Of a stretch of 35,001 nt of DNA, positions 7,857 to 15,241 are shown in pieces. Under the pieces are notes generated by a model. That model did not search any database. It was not told the DNA's origin and saw nothing but the letters and a program-made list of their open reading frames with translations. The translations under genes and the position numbers were made by a program. The DNA comes from DAOUBF01 sp034432795 (GTDB lineage Bacteria; Chloroflexota; Anaerolineae; DSLN01): assembly GCA_034432795.1 (NCBI GenBank), contig DAOUBF010000032.1, forward strand, positions 1 through 35,001. The letters are read 5' to 3'. Each line of letters starts with the position of its first letter. Positions within the stretch are counted from its first letter, which is position 1.

Positions 7857-8732
7857 ATGAACGCCACGGACTTCTGGCGCGGACTGGCGATTGATACGCC
7901 GGTGATCCGGCACCACCGCGACCTGGGCAGCATCGCCTACTGGCCGGTGCGCGGGCCGGACGCGCCCACGCGCGTGGGCTTTGTTGACGATATTCTCCTG
8001 GCCCGTGACCTGGGCTACACCCGTATGCAGTTCCGCTCGACCTTCGCCGGGCCGACCATCCTCCCCGGCGGACTGACGTACTTCATTGAGGGGGCGCAGG
8101 ACCGCGTGGTCTATGCCACGCACGTGTTTGAGCGCGAGACGGTGGCCGCTACGCACTGCGTTGAGCCGATGGAGGCCGGGCTGTGGCGCCAGGGCGCGCC
8201 CCTCCGTGTGGGTATGCTGCCTTTGGCGCTGCGCGTGCCTGCATTGCGCTCACGCCGGAAAGACCGCGCTGACGCGGAATGGGGCCATATCCGCCGTTTA
8301 CTGGCCCGTTCTGGCCTGCCCGCCTGGCGCGGCGCACTGCGCGAACTGCTGGCCGCGCCCCGCGTGCAGTTCAACCTGCCTGCGCTGCTCTGGCCGGATA
8401 CGCTGCCTGACCAGCGCGGTGTGGTGGTGACCATCAACGGCCAGGTTGTGGGCGTGGAGATCGCGCCCTCGGCCAGGCAGTTCCGCCGCTGGTGGAACGA
8501 CTTCGGCCTGAACGAGAGCTACGCTATTGATGTGGCCCGGCTGCTCCAGCCGCCGCCACTCATCGCCGCCAGCGGCGGCCCCTCGCTGGCAGCCTACCTG
8601 TTCAATGCAGCGCTGCGAATGCACAAGAGCACTGCCCATGTCTACGACGTGGAACTGGGCGGGCTATCCGGCCAGGCCGTCTTCATGAACGGCCACCTTG
8701 CCTATGCCAGCCTGGTCGGGGAACGGCTGTAA
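7857..8732 (+). CDS. ARPP-1/DUF6569-like protein of unknown function
   Basis: A 291-aa soluble protein without signal peptide or membrane segment. The stretch RGVVVTINGQVVGVEI followed by FRRWWNDFGLNESYAIDVA resembles the C-terminal part of ARPP-type (DUF6569) proteins. These are widespread but lack an assigned activity. I recall the pattern and could not search it, so the family call is tentative. The ATG at 7857 has GGAGGA about 9 bases upstream. It stands alone between a divergent rrf2 and the WD40 gene. There are only a few Cys residues and no recognisable catalytic motif. Confidence 0.6.
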   Translation: MNATDFWRGLAIDTPVIRHHRDLGSIAYWPVRGPDAPTRVGFVDDILLARDLGYTRMQFRSTFAGPTILPGGLTYFIEGAQDRVVYATHVFERETVAATHCVEPMEAGLWRQGAPLRVGMLPLALRVPALRSRRKDRADAEWGHIRRLLARSGLPAWRGALRELLAAPRVQFNLPALLWPDTLPDQRGVVVTINGQVVGVEIAPSARQFRRWWNDFGLNESYAIDVARLLQPPPLIAASGGPSLAAYLFNAALRMHKSTAHVYDVELGGLSGQAVFMNGHLAYASLVGERL

Positions 8733-8841
8733 TCGCCCCTTCAAGCCCACCCCGGCGTCCCTGTAGCCCAATGGTTCTATAGGGTCTGCTGCCATATTAC
8801 ACTACAATACAATATACAGTGTTCAGCATTCAGCTTTAAGT

Positions 8842-8911
8842 TGAACGCAAAGGACGCAAAGAGAATTCAATTAATCCATCTTCGCGCCACTTTGCGCTCT
8901 TTGCAGTGAGA
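8842..8911. repeat. Inverted repeat of the CGCAAAG type
   Basis: The two halves AACGCAAAGGACGCAAAGAG (8842-8861) and CTTTGCGCTCTTTGCAGTGAG (about 8891-8911) are imperfect inverted copies around an AT-rich centre. Repeats of this composition are common between genes in Chloroflexota and Cyanobacteria. It lies just before the WD40 gene and may shape its leader. Confidence 0.5.
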
Positions 8912-8951
8912 AAGCCGATCGCTGGCAGCTATTATCGGGGGAGCGAAGGGG

Positions 8952-11087
8952 ATGGCGCAATCACAGCCGACCAGGGCAGGAGATAGACAGCAGGCGTCGG
9001 GGGTGTGGTCGTGGGTGCAGCGCAACCTGATCACGCCGGTGCGCGCCACGCGGGGCTGGGGCTACATTGTCGTGTTTGTGCTGGCCGTTGTCTCGCTGGT
9101 GGGCGGGGCCGGGGTGCTGACGCTGGCCGCGCTGCAGGGGCGCGATATGGTGGCTGCACGCCTGGCCACAGCAACACCCACGCCTACCCCCACGCCCTTG
9201 CCGCCCACCCCCGCCCCCACCCTGCGGCCTTTCCCTCAGGCGACGAACACGCCGCTGCCCAGGCCCTTCGCCCTGGTCGGGACACCGCTCCCTGCACCCC
9301 TGGCGGTGATCTCGCCAGCCAACGCCGGGCAGGTGGTCCCGCTGGCCCGCTGGGGCCGGGGGCACGTGACCCAGGCCATCTGGTCGCCCGATGGGACAGA
9401 GATCGTAGTCGCCTCCTCGCTGGGTATTTACTTCTATGATGCCGAGACCCTGGAGCTGCGGCGGTTTATTGAGACGCCAATGCGGGTCATGAGCCTGGCC
9501 ATGTCCCCCGATGGGCGCATCCTGGCGGCAGCCTCCGGGGGCAGCACGGTGCAGTTGTGGCGGCCCGAGGATGGCGTGCTCCTGCGCACGCTGGTCGGCC
9601 ATACCGACCTTGTGCTCAGCCTGGCCTTCTCCCCGGATGGCGAGGTCCTGGCCTCCGGGTCGGCGGACACCACCGTCCGGCTGTGGCGCGTGCGCGACGG
9701 CGCATCCCTCCTGACCCTCAAAGGGCATACCGGTTACGTCTATAGCCTGGCCTTTTCAGCCGATGGCGCGCTCCTGGCTTCAGCCTCAAGCGATAATAGC
9801 GTGCGGCTGTGGCAGGTGGATAGCGGAAGCCCTGTGCACACACTGACCGGGCACACGAACTCGGTGATGAGCGTGGCATTTTCGCCCAATGGGCTGGTGC
9901 TGGCCTCGGCGGGGGGCGATAAGACCGTGCGGCTGTGGCGCGTGGAAGATGGGACGCTGACGCGCACACTGCAAGGCCATACCGACGTGGTGACCAGCGT
10001 GACCTTCGCCCCCAGTGAGGGATTGATCGCCAGCGCCTCAGCCGACCATACCGTGCGGCTGTGGCGGGCGAACAACGGCAGGCTGCTGCGCACCCTGGAG
10101 GGCCACACCGGGCCGGTGGAGAGTGTGGCCTTCTCCCCGGATGCGGCGCACCTGGTCACGGCCTCGGCAGATAGCACCGTCCAGATCTGGGCAACGAGCA
10201 ACGGCACCTCGCTGCGCAAGCTGCAAGGGTATACCAGCCGCATCTACAGCCTGGCCTTTGCGCCCGATGGCGAGACGCTGGCCCTGGGCCTGGGGGACAA
10301 CAGCGTGCAGGTGTGGCGGGCTGAAGATGGGACGCTGGTGCGCACGCTGGTTGGGCACAGCGGGCCTGTGCGCAGCCTGGCCTTCTCCCCGGATGGGCAG
10401 ATGCTGGCCTCGGCCTCGGAGGATGCCACCATCCAGGTGTGGCGGGCCGGCGATGGTACGCTGCTGCGCACGCTGAAGGGGCATACGAACGTCGTGCGCA
10501 GCCTGGCCTTCTCCCCGGATGGGCAGACATTGGCTTCGGCCTCAGCGGATGCCAGCGTGCGGCTGTGGCGCGTGGGTGATGGCGCGCTCTTGCGCACCCT
10601 GGTGGGCCACATGGATCACGTCAATGCGCTGGCCTTCTCCCCCGACGGCAGGCTCCTGGCCTCGGCCTCGGACGACCGTAGCGTGCGGCTCTGGCGTGTG
10701 CGCGATGGTGCGCTCCTGTTCACGCTGACCGGCCACACCGACCGCGTGACCAGCGTAGTCTTCTCCCCCGATGGGGCCCTGCTGGCCTCCGGCTCTGATG
10801 ACGGCACCATCCGCCTCTGGGAGATTAAGGAGGGCATCCCCCTCCGCGTGCTGGAGGGCCATCGCGGCGAGGTGGAAAGCCTGGCCTTCTCCCCCAACGG
10901 GCAACTCCTGGCTTCGGCCTCACGCGACATGAGCATCCGGCTCTGGCAAATAAGCGACGGCGCCTTCCTGCGCGCGCTGGAAGGGGGCCATCGGGAGCGT
11001 ATCACCAGCCTGGCCTTCTCCCCCAACGGGCGCCTGCTGGCCTCTGCGTCCCTAGACTGCACACTGCGCCTGTGGGGGGTACGCTAA
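8952..11087 (+). CDS. Membrane-anchored WD40 protein with 14 repeats
   Basis: A 711-aa protein. Residues 1-37 are a basic cytoplasmic tail. Residues 38-60 (start GYIVVFVLAVV) form one transmembrane helix, and residues 72-118 are a Thr/Pro-rich linker. From about residue 135 to the end I count 14 WD40 repeats, each about 42 residues with the pattern GHT..V.SLAFSPDG..LASAS.D..VRLW. The first two are degenerate. Fourteen blades fit two seven-bladed propellers. By the positive-inside rule the propellers face outward. No catalytic domain is attached, so it is probably a binding scaffold. The ATG at 8952 follows a purine-rich GAAGGGG. Adjacent blades are similar at DNA level, so blade number could vary between strains. 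Confidence 0.93.
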   Translation: MAQSQPTRAGDRQQASGVWSWVQRNLITPVRATRGWGYIVVFVLAVVSLVGGAGVLTLAALQGRDMVAARLATATPTPTPTPLPPTPAPTLRPFPQATNTPLPRPFALVGTPLPAPLAVISPANAGQVVPLARWGRGHVTQAIWSPDGTEIVVASSLGIYFYDAETLELRRFIETPMRVMSLAMSPDGRILAAASGGSTVQLWRPEDGVLLRTLVGHTDLVLSLAFSPDGEVLASGSADTTVRLWRVRDGASLLTLKGHTGYVYSLAFSADGALLASASSDNSVRLWQVDSGSPVHTLTGHTNSVMSVAFSPNGLVLASAGGDKTVRLWRVEDGTLTRTLQGHTDVVTSVTFAPSEGLIASASADHTVRLWRANNGRLLRTLEGHTGPVESVAFSPDAAHLVTASADSTVQIWATSNGTSLRKLQGYTSRIYSLAFAPDGETLALGLGDNSVQVWRAEDGTLVRTLVGHSGPVRSLAFSPDGQMLASASEDATIQVWRAGDGTLLRTLKGHTNVVRSLAFSPDGQTLASASADASVRLWRVGDGALLRTLVGHMDHVNALAFSPDGRLLASASDDRSVRLWRVRDGALLFTLTGHTDRVTSVVFSPDGALLASGSDDGTIRLWEIKEGIPLRVLEGHRGEVESLAFSPNGQLLASASRDMSIRLWQISDGAFLRALEGGHRERITSLAFSPNGRLLASASLDCTLRLWGVR

Positions 11088-11123
11088 TACCTCTCCGCGT
11101 GTCCTTTGCTGGCACTGCCATCC

Positions 11124-11206
11124 CCTCCCCCCTCTGTGGGGGAGGGTTGGGGTGGGGGGCAATGTCACCCCTCCCTCACCCTCCCCTATCCAGGGGGAGG
11201 GAAACC
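11124..11206. repeat. C-rich/G-rich hairpin repeat, two copies
   Basis: Two neighbouring copies of the dispersed repeat, each with a C-rich arm (CCCTCCCCC) and a G-rich arm (GGGGGAGGG), lie between the WD40 gene and the arsR promoter region. They may end WD40 transcription. No gene was seen in 11088-11323. Confidence 0.7.
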
Positions 11207-11248
11207 ACCTGACCCCTCTTCCTTCCTGATGATTGTCATGGTTTTCTT

Positions 11249-11262
11249 GTGACATCTGTCAC
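11249..11262. promoter_or_regulatory. CRP/FNR-like palindrome upstream of the arsR operon
   Basis: GTGACATCTGTCAC is a perfect GTGACA-NN-TGTCAC palindrome ending about 60 bp before the arsR start codon. A plausible -10 box, TATATT at 11291-11296, lies about 35 bp from its centre, but no good -35 box fits it. That would be expected of a promoter needing an activator. Confidence 0.55.
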
Positions 11263-11323
11263 TTACCGGGCGGGTTGACCGGCGGTAAATTATATTCAGT
11301 TTTTGAGATATAGTTGCGCTTCC

Positions 11324-11749
11324 ATGGACGCTTATACCCGGCAGGCGCGTTACTTAAAAGCGCTGGCCCATCCGGTTCGGCTGGCCATCCTGGACATTCT
11401 GCGCCAGGGGGAGGCCTGTGTCTGTCACCTCCAGGCCATTTTGGGGCTGCGGCAGGCGTACATCTCCCAGCAACTGATGCTCCTGCGCCGGGCCGGACTG
11501 GTCAAGGTCCGCAAAGACGGGCTGAATGTATTTTATCGGGTGGCGGACCCCGACCTGTTTGCGTTGCTTGATCTGGCCTGGGAGAACTGCTCGCGCCAGG
11601 CTAAAGGGAGCGGGCTGTTCATCCATCTGCCCGAACCGGACCCGGCAACCTGTTCTTGCCCCAAGTGCGGGCAGCGTCTACAGGGCCGCCTCAGGTTGAA
11701 GCCCGCTGATCCGGCTGCCCTGTCGGGGCCGGGAGAAGATGATAGATAA
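11324..11749 (+). CDS. arsR: ArsR/SmtB-family metal-sensing repressor
   Basis: A 141-aa winged-helix regulator. Residues 10-75 form the ArsR fold, with LKALAHPVRLAILDIL, the recognition helix around AYISQQLMLLRRAGLV and the wing VRKDGLNVFYRV. Cys32 and Cys34 in EACVCHL match the ELCVCDL motif that binds As(III)/Sb(III) in classical ArsR. An unusual C-terminal tail adds Cys110, Cys112 and Cys115 (TCSCPKCG), which could make a second metal site. The ATG at 11324 gives the standard N-terminus; the frame extends 7 codons to a TTG. It heads the eleven-gene run to 15777 and is 17 bp from the next gene. No arsenic reductase or efflux gene follows, so the true inducer may be another thiophilic metal or sulfur species. 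Confidence 0.9.
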   Translation: MDAYTRQARYLKALAHPVRLAILDILRQGEACVCHLQAILGLRQAYISQQLMLLRRAGLVKVRKDGLNVFYRVADPDLFALLDLAWENCSRQAKGSGLFIHLPEPDPATCSCPKCGQRLQGRLRLKPADPAALSGPGEDDR

Positions 11750-11766
11750 AGTTACAGGAGGCTGAC

Positions 11767-12045
11767 ATGGACATCAAAATCTTGGGCACCGGCTGCTACT
11801 CCTGCCTGGAGTTGGAACTCCTGGTCATGCGCACCCTGGAAGAATTGGGGCTGACACAGGTCAGGATGGAAAAAGTGGACGATGTGCGCACCATTCGCCG
11901 CTGGATGTCCGAAGACCTGATCCCCGGCCTGGTGATTAACGGCGTCCTGGTCAGCGCGGGCCGCCTGCCGGCGCCGACCGAGCTTCGCGCCTGGCTGCAG
12001 GAAGCCGCCTATCCAACCACACTCAGACAGGAGATAGCTTCATGA
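11767..12045 (+). CDS. Small thioredoxin-fold protein with CxxC (first copy)
   Basis: A 92-aa protein of the thioredoxin_3 type (TM0996/MTH895-like, often called redox-active disulfide protein 2). The active site is Cys10-Tyr-Ser-Cys13 in ILGTGCYSCLELE, right at the end of the first strand. IPGLVINGVLVSAGRLP carries the cis-Pro loop typical of the fold. It is cytosolic, with no signal peptide. Its likely role is disulfide or persulfide transfer. A paralogue lies at 14088-14357. AGGAGG ends 6 bases before the ATG, and the 3' end overlaps the GcvH-like gene by 4 bp, showing translational coupling. Confidence 0.88.
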   Translation: MDIKILGTGCYSCLELELLVMRTLEELGLTQVRMEKVDDVRTIRRWMSEDLIPGLVINGVLVSAGRLPAPTELRAWLQEAAYPTTLRQEIAS

Positions 12046-12488
12046 CGGCGTTTTTGGAGACCACCGTAGACAAGTTCACCTTCAAGGTCGCCACCGACCG
12101 CTGGTACACCGCCGAGGGGATGTGGGTGCTCCTGGAAGACGGGCGGGCGCGGGTGGGCCTGACCGACTTCATGCAGCAACGCAGTGGCGATGTGGCCTTT
12201 GCCGAGGTCAAGCCGCCCGGCACAGCCCTCAAAGCCGGGGATGAGATCGGCACGATTGAGACGGTCAAAGTGGACATTGTGCTCTCGTCGCCGGTGAGCG
12301 GGACGCTGCTGGAGGCCAATCCGGCGCTGGCAGACACGCCTGAGGTTATCAACCAGGACCCTTACGGTGCGGGCTGGCTGGCCCTGGTTGAACTGAACGA
12401 CTGGGCGGCAGATCGGGCCAACCTGCTGACGCCGGAGGCCTACTTTGATCTGATGAAGCGCCAGGCTGAGGAGGAGGCCAAGACATGA
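12042..12488 (+). CDS. GcvH-like lipoyl carrier protein
   Basis: A 148-aa single-domain protein of the glycine cleavage H family. The lipoyl-lysine hairpin is ETVKVDIVLSSPVSG with Lys76, and the family N-terminal and C-terminal regions (YTAEGMWVLLEDG, INQDPYGAGWLALVEL) are recognisable. In this family the lysine carries lipoate, which holds aminomethyl groups in glycine cleavage or sulfur in LbpA proteins of the sHdr pathway. No gcvT, gcvP, hdr or lipoate ligase gene is nearby, so a glycine-cleavage role is doubtful. The partners here are thioredoxin-like, DGC and OsmC proteins, which points to sulfur or thiol chemistry (inference). It is somewhat longer than standard GcvH. It overlaps its neighbours by 4 bp on both sides. 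Confidence 0.85.
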   Translation: MTAFLETTVDKFTFKVATDRWYTAEGMWVLLEDGRARVGLTDFMQQRSGDVAFAEVKPPGTALKAGDEIGTIETVKVDIVLSSPVSGTLLEANPALADTPEVINQDPYGAGWLALVELNDWAADRANLLTPEAYFDLMKRQAEEEAKT

Positions 12489-12901
12489 CCGATCACACCA
12501 TTGCGATTGTGCCGTGCAGCGGCATCGGCAAGACCTACGGCACAGTCAGCCGTGAAGCGGCCTATATCCTGACAGAGGACCTGCGACCTGCGCTCACCCA
12601 CCTCATTGCTCTGTCCCCCCTGGTCCTGGGCGATGAAGCTGCACGTACAGCAATTGCCGATGTGCCTGTGATCATCCTGGATGGGTGTAAACTGGCCTGC
12701 GCCACCAAAATGGTCGCCGAGAGCGGTGGACAGGTGGCGCGGTCGTTCGCTGTCCTGGACGTGTATCGCCAGCATCGTGACCTGAAGCCTGCGGGGATCG
12801 CCGAGTTGAATGAAGGCGGCCTGAAGCTGGCCCAGGTGCTGGCTGCGGAAGTCGCTGCCGTTGTGGACGCACTGGCGGGCGAGGAGGACGGCCATGCCTG
12901 A
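12485..12901 (+). CDS. DGC-domain putative zinc-binding protein (short form)
   Basis: A 138-aa protein of the DGC family, named after its conserved Asp-Gly-Cys. IAIVPCSGIGK supplies Cys11, and ILDGCKLACA supplies Cys68 and Cys72, the presumed metal or sulfur site. Function in the family is unknown. It is cytosolic, with no membrane segments. The start overlaps the GcvH-like gene (ATGA) and the end overlaps the second DGC gene by 8 bp. Having two different DGC proteins side by side suggests a heteromer or two steps with related chemistry. Confidence 0.85.
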   Translation: MTDHTIAIVPCSGIGKTYGTVSREAAYILTEDLRPALTHLIALSPLVLGDEAARTAIADVPVIILDGCKLACATKMVAESGGQVARSFAVLDVYRQHRDLKPAGIAELNEGGLKLAQVLAAEVAAVVDALAGEEDGHA

Positions 12902-13625
12902 TCTCCCCAAGAAGAAAGTCGGCATTGTGGCCTGTTCCGGTGAGGAGATGCCCGAAGGGACGGTGACGCGACTGGCGGCGTTGCGCGTGCTGGAAGACCT
13001 GCGCCCGGAGGTCACCGTGACGATCTGCCTGCCGCTGTTCCTGGCCGGGGGCGAGGGCGACCGCGCCTTCGCCCGCTTCTACCCGACGATCGCGGTGGAC
13101 GGCTGCGAGTTGCGCTGCGCGGCACGGGCGACCGAGATGTATAGCGGTAAACCGGCGGCCAGCCTTGTGGTCACTGACATTGTGGCAGAGCAGGGGCTGG
13201 AGAGGCCACAGGGCTGCCGTCGCCTGAACGCGGCCGGGATGGCGGCGGTGGAGGCCACCGCCGAGCGCCTGGCCGAACTGGTGGACACGCTCCTCGGCCA
13301 GGCCTGGGACCGGCGACGGGGCGCGATCATAGAGGCGATGGAGCAGCCCCAGGTGGAGGCGGCAGGGGCGACCTGTGCCTGCGGCTCCGGCACCCCCGTC
13401 ACCCGACTGGCGGTGAACGGTCAGGTGGTCACCCTGATCGCGCTGCCACTCATCTTTGAGCAGTTCCACCAGGTGGGCAGGCCGCCGGGCGATGGTCTGG
13501 CGCGCGAGTTGTTGGAGACCGTCCGGATTTACAACCCCATCCCGGCGGGACAGGAGGCCGCTTATGCAGAGGCGCTGCTGCGCGAATATGCGGCCTTCTG
13601 CGCGGAGAAGGAGCGAAAATCGTGA
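12894..13625 (+). CDS. Two-domain DGC protein with ALLREY-type C-terminal domain
   Basis: A 243-aa protein. Residues 8-135 form a DGC domain with Cys14 (VACSGEEM), Cys71 and Cys75 (VDGCELRCA). Residues 158-166 hold a small Cys pair (TCACGSG). Residues 168-238 form a second domain ending in YAEALLREYAAF, which is clearly related to the whole of the 98-aa protein at 14419-14715. The start chosen, ATG 12894, overlaps the previous gene by 8 bp; an earlier start at 12861 is less likely. The end overlaps the osmC gene through GTGA. Function unknown. I have seen the second domain only as an uncharacterised family, sometimes labelled NAC family. Confidence 0.8.
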   Translation: MPDLPKKKVGIVACSGEEMPEGTVTRLAALRVLEDLRPEVTVTICLPLFLAGGEGDRAFARFYPTIAVDGCELRCAARATEMYSGKPAASLVVTDIVAEQGLERPQGCRRLNAAGMAAVEATAERLAELVDTLLGQAWDRRRGAIIEAMEQPQVEAAGATCACGSGTPVTRLAVNGQVVTLIALPLIFEQFHQVGRPPGDGLARELLETVRIYNPIPAGQEAAYAEALLREYAAFCAEKERKS

Positions 13626-14071
13626 GCCGCACCGCCACCTATTCCACACATGTCACCTGGACGGGTGAGCACTGGGGGCGCTTGAAGTGCGGCAACGGGC
13701 CGGAGATGGACTTCTCCGCCCCGCCCGACGCCCATGGCCACGCTGGTGTGCTCACACCGGAAGACGCTTATGTCGCCGCCGCCAACATGTGCGTCATGCT
13801 CATGTTCCTCTGGGCCTGTGAGCGCTTCAAGCTGGACCTGGTAAGCTACGAGTGTGCGGCGGACGGGACCAAGCTGATTGAGCTGGACCGCACGGAGATA
13901 TTCACCCGGCTGGTCCTCAGGCCGCACATTTGGGTGCGGGCGGGAAGCGAGGCCCACACTGCCGTTGAGCGCCGTGTGCGGCGGGCGCTGGAGTCGGCGG
14001 AGAAGTACAGCCTGGTGGCGAACTCGGTCAAGAGCGAAATCGTGGTTGAACCAACTATCACCATCGTATGA
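13622..14071 (+). CDS. OsmC-like protein lacking the second conserved cysteine
   Basis: A 149-aa protein of the OsmC/Ohr superfamily. Members usually reduce organic or sulfur-bound peroxides through two cysteines. The long central helix ANMCVMLMFLWACERF contains Cys57 and Cys66. The strand FTRLVLRPHIWV and the C-terminal helix SAEKYSLVANSV fit the fold. In most homologues the latter reads KYC.ISNS; here the Cys is Ser130, so the standard Cys-Cys peroxidatic pair is missing. It may bind a thiol or persulfide, or use the neighbouring thioredoxin-like protein for resolution. The GTG start is coupled to the preceding stop (GTGA). The next thioredoxin-like gene starts 16 bp later with a strong GGAGGAGG site. 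Confidence 0.8.
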   Translation: MSRTATYSTHVTWTGEHWGRLKCGNGPEMDFSAPPDAHGHAGVLTPEDAYVAAANMCVMLMFLWACERFKLDLVSYECAADGTKLIELDRTEIFTRLVLRPHIWVRAGSEAHTAVERRVRRALESAEKYSLVANSVKSEIVVEPTITIV

Positions 14072-14087
14072 ATGAGGAGGAGGAAAC

Positions 14088-14357
14088 GTGCTCAACATCA
14101 AAATCCTGGGGCCGGGCTGCTACAACTGTGAACGGCTCAAACAGGCTACGATTGAAGCGTTGGAGATGCTCGGCGTGGAGGCCACTCTCCAGCACATCAC
14201 GGACTACAACGAGTTCATCAAGTACAGGCTTTTATTCACGCCGGGCCTGGTGGTCAATGAGAAGCTGGTGGCAGCGGGCTGGGTGCCCTCACCGGAGGAT
14301 ATTGTGGCCCTGCTGACGAGCGTGCTCAACGGGACGGAGCAGGCCGCTCCAGGTTGA
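14088..14357 (+). CDS. Small thioredoxin-fold protein with CxxC (second copy)
   Basis: An 89-aa paralogue of the protein at 11767-12045. The active site is Cys11-Tyr-Asn-Cys14 in ILGPGCYNCERLKQ, with the cis-Pro loop in LFTPGLVVNEKLVAAG. Similarity runs along the full length (IKILG.GCY.C, PGLV.N..LV.AG). It starts with GTG at 14088 after a GGAGGAGG ribosome binding site. Two copies in one operon suggest that they serve different partners, for example the OsmC-like protein and the lipoyl carrier (inference). Confidence 0.88.
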   Translation: MLNIKILGPGCYNCERLKQATIEALEMLGVEATLQHITDYNEFIKYRLLFTPGLVVNEKLVAAGWVPSPEDIVALLTSVLNGTEQAAPG

Positions 14358-14418
14358 GCGCACGGTTGCTACCAGCCCACCCCACTTCCCCACATATGGG
14401 GGTAGAGAGGACGAAGCC

Positions 14419-14715
14419 ATGTCGCAGAGACCGGGAATGGATTGGAGTTGTTGCCCTCAGGGGGATAGGGAGGTGACCCAGATCGCTCTGGGCGAGAACG
14501 GCCGGACGGTGGGGCTGATCGGGCTGAGGGCGGTGTTTGATCAACTCATGCTCATGGGCCGCCGTCCGGAGGAGGTCACCGCCGACGAACTGGTGGCGAT
14601 GGTAAAAAGGCAGAAGAACTATATCCCCGACCGGGCGAAGGCGGTCTATGGCGCCGCCCTGCTGCGCGAATATGCGGCCTATTGGGCGCGGCAGTCAAAG
14701 ATAGAGAGGAGGTGA
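14419..14715 (+). CDS. ALLREY-domain small protein, unknown function
   Basis: A 98-aa protein whose residues 20-95 match the C-terminal domain of the DGC protein at 12894-13625. Both have a strand pair around VGLIGL, a helix VFDQL, a Pro-containing turn (GRRPEE), (N)YIP, then YGAALLREYAAY. The N-terminal 19 residues contain a Cys pair (WSCCPQG) that parallels the CAC of the larger protein. The ATG at 14419 follows AGAGAGGA about 8 bases upstream. Most likely this is a subunit that docks like, or competes with, the fused domain. Confidence 0.75.
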   Translation: MSQRPGMDWSCCPQGDREVTQIALGENGRTVGLIGLRAVFDQLMLMGRRPEEVTADELVAMVKRQKNYIPDRAKAVYGAALLREYAAYWARQSKIERR

Positions 14716-14721
14716 AAGCAA

Positions 14722-14934
14722 ATGTGTCGCCCGTGCTGCTGGGACGAGCCGAGGTTTGCTCCTGGCCCAATGCGCGGCTGGATGCATGGCTATGGCCCGC
14801 CCCCCTGGGCCTGGCATTGGGGCTGGCCTTTTGCCGGGCCGACGAAGACCGAGCGCAAGGAGTGGCTGGAGGCCTTTAAGAAGCACCTGGAAGAGCGCCT
14901 GGCCGAGGTCAATGAGGAGTTGAGCAAACTGTAA
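14722..14934 (+). CDS. Cys/Trp/His-rich miniprotein with C-terminal helix
   Basis: A 70-aa protein. It starts with three cysteines (Cys2, Cys5, Cys6), followed by a Gly/Pro/Trp/His-rich stretch (residues 10-40, GWMHGYGPPPWAWHWGW) and a charged, likely coiled-coil helix (residues 41-70). This layout resembles small DUF5320-type proteins, but I cannot confirm the family. The His and Cys content suggests metal or heme binding. A GAGGAGGTGA ribosome binding site directly precedes the start, and the gap to the preceding gene is 6 bp. Confidence 0.65.
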   Translation: MCRPCCWDEPRFAPGPMRGWMHGYGPPPWAWHWGWPFAGPTKTERKEWLEAFKKHLEERLAEVNEELSKL

Positions 14935-14948
14935 GTAAATGATATGGA

Positions 14949-14980
14949 GGAGGTAGCCTATTGGCCGATAGGCTACCTCC
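14949..14980 (+). terminator. Strong 13-bp hairpin inside the operon
   Basis: GGAGGTAGCCTAT (14949-14961) pairs perfectly with 14968-14980 across a 6-nt loop. A C-rich tract, not a T-tract, follows. It divides the first nine genes of the run from the zinc-ribbon and 4Fe-4S genes. It could be a partial terminator, an mRNA stabiliser, or a site that hides the GGAGG. Confidence 0.6.
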
Positions 14981-15010
14981 CCCTCCCTTTCGCAGCCATG
15001 AAGAGGCGCC

Positions 15011-15241
15011 ATGTCACCTGAAGAGACTCCAACCCCCCAAACCACACCGACAGAGGGTGCACCGCTGTGCACCTGTGCGCAAGACCCGTTTGCCGCGCTG
15101 CCACCGGAACTGAGGCCCCCACCGGCCCCCAAGAAAACCGGCCTGCGCAAAGTCACCTGCCCCGGCTGTGGCCTGGTCTATTGGACCAACCGCAAGACCG
15201 ACCTGTGCCCCGACTGCGAGAAGAAGGGTGTGCCATGCTGA
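15011..15241 (+). CDS. Small zinc-ribbon protein, unknown function
   Basis: A 76-aa protein. The N-terminal half is Pro/Thr-rich and disordered, with a CTC motif (Cys20, Cys22). The C-terminal half is a zinc ribbon with CPGC (Cys50, Cys53) and CPDC (Cys66, Cys69) plus a terminal Cys76. GAAGAGG lies upstream of the ATG. The stop overlaps the start of the 4Fe-4S gene by 7 bp, so the two proteins are coupled. Not recognised as a named family. Confidence 0.7.
   Translation: MSPEETPTPQTTPTEGAPLCTCAQDPFAALPPELRPPPAPKKTGLRKVTCPGCGLVYWTNRKTDLCPDCEKKGVPC

Noticed and set aside
8761..8795. tRNA-like stretch GTAGCCCAATGGTT
   Set aside because: It resembles a D-arm, but no acceptor stem, anticodon arm or T-arm could be placed around it.
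9500..11087. Regularly spaced near-repeats resembling a repeat array
   Set aside because: The period of about 126 bp is the codon length of one WD40 blade and stays in frame, so this is protein repetition and not CRISPR or satellite DNA.
14088..14357. Second thioredoxin-like gene as a glutaredoxin or arsenate reductase
   Set aside because: The CYNC motif and the cis-Pro loop fit the thioredoxin_3 type. The signature residues of arsenate reductases are absent.
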